DNA of 64,000 nucleotides from Emticicia soli (GTDB lineage: Bacteria; Bacteroidota; Bacteroidia; Cytophagales; Spirosomataceae). How positions within the stretch are numbered: the first letter of the stretch is position 1; each line of letters opens with the position of its first letter. The DNA lies in contig NZ_JBBEWC010000003.1 of assembly GCF_037860775.1 (NCBI RefSeq), positions 186,001-250,000 of the forward strand. Direction: 5' to 3'. A model generated the notes under the pieces. It was not told where the DNA came from. It made no database searches and was given only the letters and a program-made list of their open reading frames with translations. The position numbers and the translations under genes were made by a program. Shown piece by piece: positions 14,509 through 23,916 of the stretch.

Positions 14509-17016
14509 ATGAACCTAAATTTGTGGTACATGAATCGTGAACTAATCTCTAGCCTAGTAATGGCACGCCAAGACGTAGAAAACGTTGAAATGATAGAAAT
14601 CGCTTCACCCGATGAAGTGATGGAAAATGAAAATAATTTACCAACAGAATTATCGCTTCTTTCGCTAAGAAATACTGTTTTGTTTCCTGGTATTGTGATA
14701 CCTGTTACGGTTACCAGGGCTAAATTTATTAAAATGGTTAAGAAAGCCTATCGCAACGATAAAACTATCGGTGTTGTAGCGCAAATACGCCATACGCCTA
14801 ACGAACCGGCTCCTGAAGATTTATATAAAGTAGGTACAATTGCTACTATCTTAAAAATGATAGTGTTGCCTGATGGAAACGTAACCGTGATTATTCAGGG
14901 GCGTCGCCGTTTTGAGGTAATAAATTATACACAAACCGAACCACATTTAAGTGCTACGGTAAAATATATTCCCGATAATTTTCCGAGTGTTCGTAAGAAA
15001 GAAGTAAAAGCATTAATTCAGAGTCTGAAAGAAGCTGCGTATAAAATTCTGAGCCTTAATCCGGAAATTCCGAAAGATGCACAAATGGCTATCAGTAATA
15101 TTGATAGTCCGAGCTTTCTAACGCACTTCTTGTCTTCTAACCTCAACATCGAAATCAGCGAAAAGCAATTGTTGCTCGAAACTTTCGATGGAAGCGAGCA
15201 AGCACATAAATTGCTTGAGCACATGATGAAGGAGATTCAGGTGTTGGAAATAAAACGTGATATACAAAGCAAAGCAAGCCTTGATATTGACCAGCAACAA
15301 AGAGAATACTACCTACGCCAGCAAATAAAGGTGTTGCAGGAAGAGCTAGGTTTGGAAACTCCTGACCAGGAAGTAGAAAAACTGCGAGCTAAAGGCGCAA
15401 AGAAAAAATGGAGCAAAGAAGCCAATGAGCATTTCAATAAAGAATTAAATAAAATTCTGCGGATGAACTCAATGGCACCTGAATACGGAGTATCGTTGAC
15501 TTATGCCGAAACCATGATAGAATTGCCCTGGAACGAATATTCGAAGGATAATTTTGACTTGAAACGAGCTAAGAAAATATTAGATGCCGACCACTCAGGC
15601 TTAGAAAAAGTAAAAGAGCGTATCATTGAGTATTTGGCCGTATTGAAACTGCGCAGCGATATGAAAGCGCCTATTCTTTGCCTTTATGGCCCTCCGGGGG
15701 TAGGTAAAACCTCATTGGGTAAATCGATAGCTAAATCGTTAGGCCGCAACTATGTGCGTATGGCACTGGGTGGCTTGCACGATGAGGCAGAAATACGTGG
15801 ACACAGAAAAACCTATATAGGCGCTATGCCTGGTAAAGTGATACAAAACTTACAAAAGGCCAAAGCATCGAACCCTGTATTTGTACTTGATGAAATTGAT
15901 AAGGTTTCAAGAGATTTTCGTGGAGACCCATCTTCGGCTTTGCTTGAGGTGCTGGACCCAGAGCAAAACTCATCTTTCAAAGATAATTACCTTGAAGTTG
16001 ATTACGACCTTTCGAAAATCTTGTTTATTGCCACAGCCAACTCTTTAGATAGCATTCAGCCGCCTTTAAGAGACAGGATGGAGATTATTGAGATTTCGGG
16101 TTATACGGTTGAGGAGAAAATAGAAATTGCTAAAAAGCACTTGGTGCCAAAGCAATTAGAACAACACGGTATTAAAGTAAAAGACCTGAAAATTGATGAT
16201 AAGGCTATTCAGAAAGTAATTGAAGGCTATACAAGAGAGTCGGGTGTGCGTCGTCTGGAGCAACAAGTAGGTACTTTGGTGCGTAAAATAGCGAAGGCTA
16301 TTGCCATGCAGGAAGAGTACCCTAAGCTTATAAAAGCAGACCATGTAGAAAAACTTCTGGGTGGGCCGATATTTGACCATGATTTGTATGAAGGCAATGA
16401 AACAGCAGGTGTAGTAACCGGCTTGGCCTGGACATCGGTAGGTGGAGATATTCTGTTTATTGAATCGAGCCTGAGCCGTGGCCGTGGACAATTGACTTTA
16501 TCGGGGCAATTGGGTGATGTAATGAAAGAATCAGCAGTAACGGCACTTTCTTACCTTAAATCTCATGCCGAAGAAATAGGTATTGATTACCGTATTTTCC
16601 AGAATTACGATTTGCACGTGCACGTACCACAAGGTGCTGTGCCAAAAGATGGCCCATCGGCTGGTATTACTATGGTAGTTTCTATGGCTTCTATCTTTAC
16701 ACAAAGAAGATTGAAACCCAATCTGGCTATGACCGGTGAGATTACACTCCGTGGAAAAGTATTGCCAGTAGGTGGAATAAAAGAGAAAATTCTAGCCGCT
16801 AAGCGAGCAGGCATCAAGGAGATTGTAATGTGTTACAAAAACCGTAAAGATGTAGAGGAAGTTGGTGCTACTTATACACAAGGGCTCACTTTTCACTATG
16901 TAGATTATGTACAAGAGGTGCTTGACGTAGCCTTATTGCCAGAGCAAGTAGATAAACCAATGAAGTTTATATTGCCTGACGAAAAGAAAGAAGTGCAGCC
17001 GGCAGAAGTATTGTAA
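14509..17016 (+). CDS. lon: ATP-dependent protease Lon
   Basis: Homo-oligomeric cytoplasmic AAA+ protease that degrades misfolded and regulatory proteins. It has an N-terminal substrate-binding LON domain (about residues 45-250), Walker A GPPGVGKTS (394-402), Walker B FVLDEIDKV, and a C-terminal serine-lysine protease domain with S717 in PKDGPSAG and K758 in GGIKEK. The length, 835 residues, is typical. The exact start is uncertain: ATG codons at 14509, 14530 and 14560 all precede the conserved LON domain, and the later two give more usual N-termini. A strong terminator follows at 17044-17077. Confidence 0.96.
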   Translation: MNLNLWYMNRELISSLVMARQDVENVEMIEIASPDEVMENENNLPTELSLLSLRNTVLFPGIVIPVTVTRAKFIKMVKKAYRNDKTIGVVAQIRHTPNEPAPEDLYKVGTIATILKMIVLPDGNVTVIIQGRRRFEVINYTQTEPHLSATVKYIPDNFPSVRKKEVKALIQSLKEAAYKILSLNPEIPKDAQMAISNIDSPSFLTHFLSSNLNIEISEKQLLLETFDGSEQAHKLLEHMMKEIQVLEIKRDIQSKASLDIDQQQREYYLRQQIKVLQEELGLETPDQEVEKLRAKGAKKKWSKEANEHFNKELNKILRMNSMAPEYGVSLTYAETMIELPWNEYSKDNFDLKRAKKILDADHSGLEKVKERIIEYLAVLKLRSDMKAPILCLYGPPGVGKTSLGKSIAKSLGRNYVRMALGGLHDEAEIRGHRKTYIGAMPGKVIQNLQKAKASNPVFVLDEIDKVSRDFRGDPSSALLEVLDPEQNSSFKDNYLEVDYDLSKILFIATANSLDSIQPPLRDRMEIIEISGYTVEEKIEIAKKHLVPKQLEQHGIKVKDLKIDDKAIQKVIEGYTRESGVRRLEQQVGTLVRKIAKAIAMQEEYPKLIKADHVEKLLGGPIFDHDLYEGNETAGVVTGLAWTSVGGDILFIESSLSRGRGQLTLSGQLGDVMKESAVTALSYLKSHAEEIGIDYRIFQNYDLHVHVPQGAVPKDGPSAGITMVVSMASIFTQRRLKPNLAMTGEITLRGKVLPVGGIKEKILAAKRAGIKEIVMCYKNRKDVEEVGATYTQGLTFHYVDYVQEVLDVALLPEQVDKPMKFILPDEKKEVQPAEVL

Positions 17017-17043
17017 CAAACCGTTTGAATAGATAATAGTATG

Positions 17044-17077
17044 ATAGCAGATGTGTTGAGCATCTGCTATTTTTTTA
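17044..17077 (+). terminator. lon terminator
   Basis: Perfect 10-bp stem ATAGCAGATG (17044-17053) with CATCTGCTAT (17061-17070), 7-nt loop, followed by T6. It overlaps the end of the converging glycosylase gene. Confidence 0.85.
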
Positions 17078-17953
17078 TCCTAACAGCGAATGCCAGAAGT
17101 AAAAAGTGGCATAGCCACGCCAGCCAGCCCAAGGTTCTGCCATTTGGTGCAGCTCGGCAATAGTAGGTTTGCCTCCTAAGCTATACTGCGTTTTTACGGC
17201 ATTGTGCAGGCCAACATCTTCTACCGGAAAGGCATCATAACTTTTCAGACTTTTCATCATCGAGTAATTGGCCGTCCAATTGCCTACGCCTTTAATGGCT
17301 ACTAATTGTTGTTTGATTTCGTCATAAGAAAGCAAAGCCAGTGCTTGCTGTGAGAGCGAGCCTTCTGCAAATGCATTTGAAATATTGATAATATATTGTG
17401 CTTTGGCCCGGCTGAACTGGTGCGGCTGAAAGTCTTCAATAGTCAGCTTTGCTAGTCTTTCAGGAGTAGGTAAGGCATAGAAAGTTTCGCCTTGAAATGT
17501 GATGCTTTTGCCAAATGTATGCACTAGCCTTTGTTTTAAAGCATAAGCAAAATTGAGGTTGATTTGTTGCCCGATAACCGACCATACCAACGACTCAAAC
17601 AGATTGGGCATGCCAACCATTCTGAGACCATGATACTTCTGGCAAAGCTGGTGTAAAACAGGGTCTTGTTGGGCTATTGCATAAAAGGTTTTCAGGTCGG
17701 CGTTGAGGTCAAACCAATCTTCGATATAATTTCTGACTACTTCTTGAACAGCAGGCGACTGATTATCGGTATGAATAACTGCAATAAGCCCATTATCGAA
17801 ACTGATCGAGAACAGAACCAATTCGTTTTCTATTTCTAAAACTTTATATATAATATCGTCTTTAATGCTATGTAGGCACTCTTTCTCGTTTCGAGATAAA
17901 AATTTCAATAACTCTTTGTAACTAAACTCCTCGGGTGTGGGAATGTGTATCAT
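17075..17953 (-). CDS. DNA-3-methyladenine glycosylase II (AlkA-type)
   Basis: 292-residue base-excision enzyme that removes alkylated purines from DNA. The helix-hairpin-helix DNA-binding motif is KGVGNWTANY (221-230). The catalytic aspartate is D246 in FPVEDVGLH, matching the position and context of the E. coli AlkA catalytic Asp. The N-terminal 100 residues correspond to the AlkA N-terminal domain. It is monocistronic and converges on lon, whose terminator overlaps its stop codon. No Ada-type regulator is nearby. Confidence 0.88.
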   Translation of the reverse strand: MIHIPTPEEFSYKELLKFLSRNEKECLHSIKDDIIYKVLEIENELVLFSISFDNGLIAVIHTDNQSPAVQEVVRNYIEDWFDLNADLKTFYAIAQQDPVLHQLCQKYHGLRMVGMPNLFESLVWSVIGQQINLNFAYALKQRLVHTFGKSITFQGETFYALPTPERLAKLTIEDFQPHQFSRAKAQYIINISNAFAEGSLSQQALALLSYDEIKQQLVAIKGVGNWTANYSMMKSLKSYDAFPVEDVGLHNAVKTQYSLGGKPTIAELHQMAEPWAGWRGYATFYFWHSLLG

Positions 17954-18291
17954 CTTAAAATTGATAAATGAAATACGGATAAATATACTTTAACGATACA
18001 AATATCTGATAAGTATTTATGCCAGATAAATGGTGCGCTTGCACGAGGCAAGAATACCTGAAAATAATATTTTGATAATATTAAAAATAATAAATAATAT
18101 GCTATAACTTCGTGGTTTATAGTATGTTATGTACAACGCCATGATAAAATCCTGCCTCATTATACTGTGTTTTTGAATTACTAACCTATTAGCAGTAGAT
18201 GATTCTTGCGTATAGTTATGACGGTTTGTTGCTGGAATTTTACGAGTGAATGTTTTAATTTTTAATTCATTTATTTTAACAAACCAATACA
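17954..18291. other. Intergenic region upstream of the metalloprotease
   Basis: 338 bp, A/T rich, between divergent genes. I see no RNA gene, perfect hairpin or unambiguous -7 element in it. Confidence 0.4.
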
Positions 18292-20541
18292 ATGAAAAAG
18301 ACCCGGCCTTTGCTGATAGTGTTTTTACTATTTGCTGTGTATAGCCATGCCCAAAAAAATGTATATCATGAAGTAAACCTTGCAAAAAAAACGCATGCGG
18401 CTCTAAAACTTTCATCGCTTTTCCGAACACCTATTGCGGCTTCAAATACACAGAAAGCATTAGTAAGCAATAATTCAGCTGTTGAATTTTCGGTAAATAA
18501 AACAGAGTTGAAAAAGTTGAGCCAGCAACAAATCCCTTTTCTGAGCCTTACTATTCCGGCCTCTACACAAAATGCATTTGAACTAGAATTAATTCCCATC
18601 AATATCTATGGTCCTCAGTTTAGATTACTCAACGCCGAAAATCAGGAAGTTCCTTTCGTTAAATCTACGCATTATAAGGGTGTTGTTAAAGGGGACCCTA
18701 AGTCTTTGGTGGCACTAAGCGTTGGTAATGGAGAGATAAGCGGCTTTATTTCAAACAAAGATGGTAATTATGTATTAGGTAAACTCAAGAAATCAGAAAA
18801 TTATGTTTTGTATAATGATAAAGATTTGCTGGACAAAAAAGCTTTTAACTGCGAAGCAATTGAAGAAAAAATTGCACAGGCTGCTGAGGTTGGCTCTTGC
18901 AGCACTGCCCCCGTTCGGGATACTACTGCGGCATGTAATCCGGTACTGATTCATCTGGAAGCAGACTACCAGATATTTAAAGACCAGGACTCAAGCATGG
19001 TAACAGCCACTAATTTTGTTACCCATTTATTTGCTCAGGTTGTGGTTTTATATGACCGTGAATGGATAAATATGCAGATTGCTGAACTTAAAATCTGGAA
19101 CAGAAATGAGCCTTTTATGTCTCCTTGGACGGCTACCTTCCAACAAGTGTATCATGCTTTTGGCTATTATATCGCCGATTCTCTGGGTGGAAATTTTAAT
19201 GGGCATATTGCACATCTATTGTCAGGTAAGCCCTTAGGTGGCGGCATGGGAGAAATAGACGTGTTATGTAGCAAAGGGTGGTCTGTAACAACAAGTGTTG
19301 GAGATACAGTAATAGAACTACCCACGTACTCAAGGGCTGTAAAAGTGATTACGCATGAAATCGGGCATAACTTAGGGTCATCGCACACAAATAGTTGCCG
19401 ATGGCCTTGTGGTGCGCTTGATAACTGCTGGACAATTGAACCACGACCAGATGGAGGGAGATGTACTATGAGCCCATTCCCTGAGGTGAGAGGTACTATC
19501 ATGAGTTACTGCGATATAGGCGGTGCTAGTATTGATTTGTATAATGGTTTTGGAATCTTGCCCGGAAATCTGATAAGACAAAAGGTGCAGGCATGTATGG
19601 GTAATACAAAACCTGCTGTTAACCTTTCGGCTATCAATGTGTATAGAAATACAGCGCATCTTTTATGGGAGCATCCGGTAGGAGAGGGCGACTACACCAT
19701 TGAGTATAAACCAGCTTCATCTAGCACATGGATAAGTAAAGCAACAAATATAGAAGGGCTTATTGTTACAGGGCTTCTGTCAAATACTGCATACGACTGG
19801 CGTGTAAAAGTTGATTGTTCTCCGTATACTACTTCTACTTTTACTACTAATAATCAGCCACCGGTAGAATATTGTAAAACCAATTATACTTATTCTTGTG
19901 ATACCTGGCCGGTAAAGATGATTGCTTTTCAGATTAATGATGTTTACTTTAGTCAAGAGTACGAATGTCTGCCTGCAGGCCAGCAACCGTTTAATTTTAA
20001 ACCCATACGTAATCTAAATAAAGGGCAGGTGCAGAATTTTATTATCCATCCGGGTAGTGTAGGAGGGTCTTTTGTGCATGCATCTATCTGGATAGATTTT
20101 AATAAAAATGGTAGTTTTGAAACGACAGACAAAGTTTTTGTTACACAGGACTCAACTAATAGCGGTACTATTTCAGGCTCGTTTACAATTCCTGATTCGG
20201 TTGTTACACAGAAATACACCCGTATGCGAGTAATGTTGACAATGGACGAAAAGCCACTGGCTACTTGCGGTAATTATATTACCGGAGAAACAGAAGATTA
20301 TTTAATAAATATTGAAGGTAATTGCCCTACAATTGTCTCTCTTTACAATCCTGTAAATAACATTGTGGCAGGTGGGCAAATAATACAGGCATTAGCTACG
20401 GGCGGAACGATTAATGCCACTAATCATATAGATGCTATTGGAACAATGGCTACTTATCAATCAAATGTTATTAATCTCTCGCCCGGCTTTAAGGCTGAAA
20501 AAGGTACGATATTTAAGGCTGAAACAGGAGGATGCAATTAA
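18292..20541 (+). CDS. Secreted M12-type zinc metalloprotease with Fn3, GEVED and C-terminal stack domain
   Basis: 749 residues. A signal peptide (1-20, ending SHAQ) is followed by a propeptide-like region to about 200. The catalytic domain carries HEIGHNLGSSH (355-365), the extended HExxHxxGxxH zinc motif of metzincins, and the Met-turn MSYC at 404. A fibronectin-III-like segment (about 440-520) and a GEVED-type beta domain (about 550-690, ending TEDYLINIEG) follow. The last 60 residues (NLSPGFKAEKGTIFKAETGGC) form a small Cys-ended module, the 3-coathanger stack type. The same module ends the proteins at 46103-49075 and 57067-59811. Probably a surface or extracellular protease. Confidence 0.88.
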   Translation: MKKTRPLLIVFLLFAVYSHAQKNVYHEVNLAKKTHAALKLSSLFRTPIAASNTQKALVSNNSAVEFSVNKTELKKLSQQQIPFLSLTIPASTQNAFELELIPINIYGPQFRLLNAENQEVPFVKSTHYKGVVKGDPKSLVALSVGNGEISGFISNKDGNYVLGKLKKSENYVLYNDKDLLDKKAFNCEAIEEKIAQAAEVGSCSTAPVRDTTAACNPVLIHLEADYQIFKDQDSSMVTATNFVTHLFAQVVVLYDREWINMQIAELKIWNRNEPFMSPWTATFQQVYHAFGYYIADSLGGNFNGHIAHLLSGKPLGGGMGEIDVLCSKGWSVTTSVGDTVIELPTYSRAVKVITHEIGHNLGSSHTNSCRWPCGALDNCWTIEPRPDGGRCTMSPFPEVRGTIMSYCDIGGASIDLYNGFGILPGNLIRQKVQACMGNTKPAVNLSAINVYRNTAHLLWEHPVGEGDYTIEYKPASSSTWISKATNIEGLIVTGLLSNTAYDWRVKVDCSPYTTSTFTTNNQPPVEYCKTNYTYSCDTWPVKMIAFQINDVYFSQEYECLPAGQQPFNFKPIRNLNKGQVQNFIIHPGSVGGSFVHASIWIDFNKNGSFETTDKVFVTQDSTNSGTISGSFTIPDSVVTQKYTRMRVMLTMDEKPLATCGNYITGETEDYLINIEGNCPTIVSLYNPVNNIVAGGQIIQALATGGTINATNHIDAIGTMATYQSNVINLSPGFKAEKGTIFKAETGGCN

Positions 20542-20542
20542 C

Positions 20543-20625
20543 TATTTAGTGAATTGGTGATTTTGTGAATGAGTGATTAAGCGTATGTCGCCCAGCGAAT
20601 ATTTAATCATTTTAACTTAATCAAA
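20543..20625. repeat. Second GTGATT-type repeat
   Basis: Non-coding sequence with TTTAGTGAATTGGTGATTTTGT and AATGAGTGATTAAGCG followed by ATTTAATCATTTTAACTTAATC. It resembles the ilvB-ilvN gap (4490-4620) in word content and inverted layout. It sits between two converging genes. Confidence 0.35.
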
Positions 20626-20628
20626 AAT

Positions 20629-21900
20629 TTAGAGCTTATCAATTTTTGTTTCTTTGATAATGCCATTGCCTTTAAAGATGAAGCCTATTTCTTTCAGTTC
20701 TCCAAGAGACTTGGTATAAGTAGTTTTAAATATCTCTTTACCGTTTAATTCTATACTCATGGCTTGCTTGGCATTTATTACTTTGATATTTTGCCAATGG
20801 TATATATTTGTGCCAAAGGCTGTTAAATCGAGCTTTTTGCCATCAAATGTCTTTTCGCTGATGCTGGTTTTAAGTTCACTTTCACAGCCTTTTGCACCAA
20901 GATTGATATACATATATTCGTATTGGCCTTTTATTAGTAGCGCAATACCGGGGCATACAATACCGGTAGAATCCATTTTGAAGTCAGAACTAAAAACAAA
21001 ATTATTACCATCGATATTAAAATCACGGCTATCATGGAAAGTCAGAAAGAACGGCTCGCCAATGTTAATTTTATTATCAAGCAAAGCCTCTTTTCCAACA
21101 CCTACAATACCATCAGAAAGCCAAAGAGTAGAAGGCAGTATTTTGTTTTCTAAAGTATTCTGATGTGCGGCAATTACCCAATCTTTGGTTTTTATATGTA
21201 CCGGAATCTCTTTTATGATAGAATCATCGGCTATTAGTTTAGCCATGTAATACCCCGGTAGGTAATAAATATCTGTTTGTTTATAATTTCGTTTTGCTAC
21301 TTCAACCCTGCGCCTTTGGTCCCACGATTGTTGAATATAGAACTTATGTGCATCAACCGAATCTACATTATAAGTAAACACTACGGTATTTGGCACTGTG
21401 CCATTAACCGATGTTTTAGCCGAAAACTGAATAGCAGCATGCGCTATGGTTTTTTTTGCAGAAATGCCTTTCAACACAAAAAAAGCAGCCAGAAATATAA
21501 GTAGTGCGGCTGCTGTTACCCATATATATGCCGCTTGTTGTTTATTACGCTTTTTTGGCTGAACAGGCACCGCTTCTTTAAGCTCTTCTAGCGATTCAGT
21601 ACTTATTACCTCAACAGGCTTTGTAGAATTTAATTTTAAGCTTAGCCAATCGGTTGCATAAGCAATATGGCTAAGGGCATCTAAAGTGGCTATATGTGGC
21701 AGGCGGTTGTATTCGTTTCGCCAGATACGCTTTATAGTAGTAAGGCTTATTTTTACGCCTGATTTCTCTTCAATAAAAAATACCAGAAACTCATAATCTT
21801 TCTGGCTCCAGTTTTCGTGCCGGGCAAGTCCTGCCTTTTTACTTACTTCTTTTTTTAAAGTTTCTAATAATTGTTCGTCTATGTGGTTTATGTCGCTCAT
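20629..21900 (-). CDS. Membrane-anchored DNA-binding regulator with periplasmic sensor (copy 1)
   Basis: 423 residues. The N-terminal cytoplasmic part (about 1-92) contains a helix-turn-helix-like segment, ISLTTIKRIW then ATLDALSHIAYATDWLSL (51-88), similar to a Bacteroidota family of small DNA-binding modules. One transmembrane helix follows (124-145). The outer part has a beta-rich domain (about 155-260) with PNTVVFTY, QSWDQRR, IYYLPGY and IKTKDW. The C-terminal domain (about 280-423) is concanavalin/laminin-G-like. The protein at 29058-30362 shares all these blocks. It is divergent from the secreted protein at 22028. The ToxR/CadC-like one-component signalling role is inferred; I do not know a named family. 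Confidence 0.7.
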   Translation of the reverse strand: MSDINHIDEQLLETLKKEVSKKAGLARHENWSQKDYEFLVFFIEEKSGVKISLTTIKRIWRNEYNRLPHIATLDALSHIAYATDWLSLKLNSTKPVEVISTESLEELKEAVPVQPKKRNKQQAAYIWVTAAALLIFLAAFFVLKGISAKKTIAHAAIQFSAKTSVNGTVPNTVVFTYNVDSVDAHKFYIQQSWDQRRRVEVAKRNYKQTDIYYLPGYYMAKLIADDSIIKEIPVHIKTKDWVIAAHQNTLENKILPSTLWLSDGIVGVGKEALLDNKINIGEPFFLTFHDSRDFNIDGNNFVFSSDFKMDSTGIVCPGIALLIKGQYEYMYINLGAKGCESELKTSISEKTFDGKKLDLTAFGTNIYHWQNIKVINAKQAMSIELNGKEIFKTTYTKSLGELKEIGFIFKGNGIIKETKIDKL

Positions 21901-22027
21901 AGTCAGGCTTTTATCAAAACAATCGTAAAACAGTTGGAAAACAATTCAATCTTGTGAGCATAAATTTCTGCAAGCGCACTCATCTTGCGGCGTAAAAAAT
22001 TATTACTCAAAATTTAATATAATTATT

Positions 22028-23092
22028 ATGAAAATGCTCAAAATCAAGTCATTTATTGTTGCTACATTATTTATTTTTTCTCTTAGCCTACAAGCACAAA
22101 ATACCCTGAAAGACTGGCAGGCGTTCTCAGAAAACAACGAGCCTGTGAGTTTGGCAGAGCAAACATACAAAGAAAAAACCTGTGTAAAACTTGATGGTAA
22201 AAAAGAAGCAATAGTTATTAACAAAGCTAAGAACTACCAGAATTTCAGGATAGAGTTTGATGTAGCTAGCCAAGTAATGGCAGGGGTGGGCTTTCATGTA
22301 AAAAATGAGCAAAACTACCAGTTCTTGTATTTCAGACCTGGCTATGGCGGCACACAAGAGGCTATTCAGTATATACCTATTTACAATGGTGGTTTAAGCT
22401 GGGTACTTTACCATTACCCCATCTACGAGGCTAAAACAGATATTAAATCATTAGAGTGGTTTCATGCGACTATTGAGGTACGAAACAAGATTCTGAAAGT
22501 ATTTGTGAATCATAAGAAAGAGGCTGACCTAACTCTTACACTGCTGGACACTGATACTGAAAGTGGCAACATTTTATTAAGAAGTATGTTTGGCGATTCT
22601 TATTTTGCCAACGTCTATATACAGGAGATTCCGAAAACTATTACCGACTGGAGTATATCGGAGCAATTGCCTCGTGATAAATCTTACGATTACTCGGATG
22701 TGAAAAAAATGAAGACGTGGACTAAAATTAATGATAAGCGTGATGAAATGGTAAACCTGAAAAGATATTTTGAATACCCCAATGGCACAGTATTTACCAA
22801 AAAAACAGTTAGCTCTGATGCCGACAAGCCTCACTTACTGTATTTTGATTTTACCGGAAAACTACAGATTTTTCTGAACGGGAAAGAAGTATTTAACTAC
22901 GCTAAATACAAACTCGACCGACTGGATAATTACGAAAACTGTATTGTGCTTGACTTCAAAAAAGGCGAAAACGAATTGGTCTTTATCATAGAAGGCGATG
23001 CCTTTGTATTTGGTAAAGGCTTTAACTCAATGGGTAGATTTCAACACCAGAACTGGGGATTTGTGGCATCGTTGGTAGAGAAAAACCGATAA
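22028..23092 (+). CDS. Secreted concanavalin/LamG-fold protein (copy 1, long form)
   Basis: 354 residues with a signal peptide (1-23, ending LQAQ). The first domain (about 25-205) resembles the DUF1080/LamG jelly-roll fold, with blocks IEFDV, YFRPGYGG, AIQY and WFHATIEVRNKILKVFVN. The second (about 215-354) looks like another beta-sandwich with LLYFDFTGKLQIFLNGKEVF. The shorter protein at 28281-28913 shares YFRP, A(I/V)QY and WFHA-KVFVN. Carbohydrate or glycan binding is plausible but not shown, and no catalytic residues are identifiable. Divergent from the membrane regulator gene with a 127-bp shared upstream region. Confidence 0.7.
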   Translation: MKMLKIKSFIVATLFIFSLSLQAQNTLKDWQAFSENNEPVSLAEQTYKEKTCVKLDGKKEAIVINKAKNYQNFRIEFDVASQVMAGVGFHVKNEQNYQFLYFRPGYGGTQEAIQYIPIYNGGLSWVLYHYPIYEAKTDIKSLEWFHATIEVRNKILKVFVNHKKEADLTLTLLDTDTESGNILLRSMFGDSYFANVYIQEIPKTITDWSISEQLPRDKSYDYSDVKKMKTWTKINDKRDEMVNLKRYFEYPNGTVFTKKTVSSDADKPHLLYFDFTGKLQIFLNGKEVFNYAKYKLDRLDNYENCIVLDFKKGENELVFIIEGDAFVFGKGFNSMGRFQHQNWGFVASLVEKNR

Positions 23093-23118
23093 GGTTTCAG
23101 ATTAGCCACAATAAGTAA

Positions 23119-23156
23119 TAAAGTTTCAAGAAGCATATTTGCTTCTTGAAACTTTA
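23119..23156. terminator. Bidirectional terminator between converging genes
   Basis: Perfect 17-bp stem TAAAGTTTCAAGAAGCA (23119-23135) with its complement (23140-23156) and a 4-nt loop, flanked by A/T-rich sequence. It lies between the stops at 23092 and 23175. Confidence 0.75.
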
Positions 23157-23174
23157 ATGTTGTACATGTTGTAA

Positions 23175-23681
23175 TCATCTTAAAAAGATGATAGGTTTCA
23201 GTTCTTTCTCAAATTTGCTGATAATTTGTGCAAGTTGTCCCTTTTGGCGGCTTTCAGCCCAACCTATATTTTCGTATAAAATACCCTCGTAATTGTTATC
23301 TAGCACCAAGCCGCTTTTATAGACTGTCGAATCGTTTTTTAGAATGTAGATATGGCTATCAATCTTTAGCGACTCGTAACCTGTACTATTAAATTCGCAG
23401 TTGCGTAACTGATTCAATACCTTACAGTCAGAAGACTTCAGTACTCTACTATTGGGGAAATTCGAGCTCGAGCTCATCAGGTCGCTAAAACCTATAACTA
23501 CATAAGCTCTATAACCACCTTTTAGAAAATCAAATTGTTGGAATGGCTTGTTTTCATTTTGAATGCTTGTTAAGCTGTCTGGAATATTTTCATTTACAAT
23601 AAAAGGATATAAGCCCAGATTATACAAAATCAACAAGCCTATACCAAGTATAGTAAAGGAAAGAATGATTATCCTCTTCAT
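23175..23681 (-). CDS. Hypothetical protein with N-terminal membrane anchor
   Basis: 168 residues. A single hydrophobic segment (residues 4-27, IIILSFTILGIGLLILYNLGLY) follows a basic N-terminus, so the protein is either anchored facing the periplasm or secreted. The remainder is soluble, with two cysteines in SSDCKVLNQLRNC (about 100 residues in) that could form a disulfide. I recognise no family. It is downstream of the LolA-like gene by 235 bp, separated by a GC-rich hairpin, so is probably transcribed separately. Confidence 0.6.
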   Translation of the reverse strand: MKRIIILSFTILGIGLLILYNLGLYPFIVNENIPDSLTSIQNENKPFQQFDFLKGGYRAYVVIGFSDLMSSSSNFPNSRVLKSSDCKVLNQLRNCEFNSTGYESLKIDSHIYILKNDSTVYKSGLVLDNNYEGILYENIGWAESRQKGQLAQIISKFEKELKPIIFLR

Positions 23682-23849
23682 AGAATCATACAGTAAAAGT
23701 TTAGCTTATTGAAATAGTGTATTTCGTCAGCGCAATTCTATTCATTTTTTGGGGCAATACAAAAATAAAATTATCCATCGGTACCCTGTTTTTTGACGTA
23801 TCCACTTAATATAATTTATAAAATACGAGTAAGTAATACCTATAAATGC

Positions 23850-23880
23850 CAGCGGCCCACCTGTAACAGGCGGGCCGCTG
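23850..23880 (-). terminator. GC-rich hairpin downstream of the LolA-like gene
   Basis: 15-nt arms, CAGCGGCCCACCTGT (23850-23864) and ACAGGCGGGCCGCTG (23866-23880), are complementary except for one position. It stands out by GC content in AT-rich surroundings and follows the minus-strand gene that ends at 23917. The U-tract is poor, so it may also be an RNA-stabilising structure. Confidence 0.5.
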
Positions 23881-23916
23881 AAATAATTAATTCAATTAAC
23901 TATTACTTATAATTTA

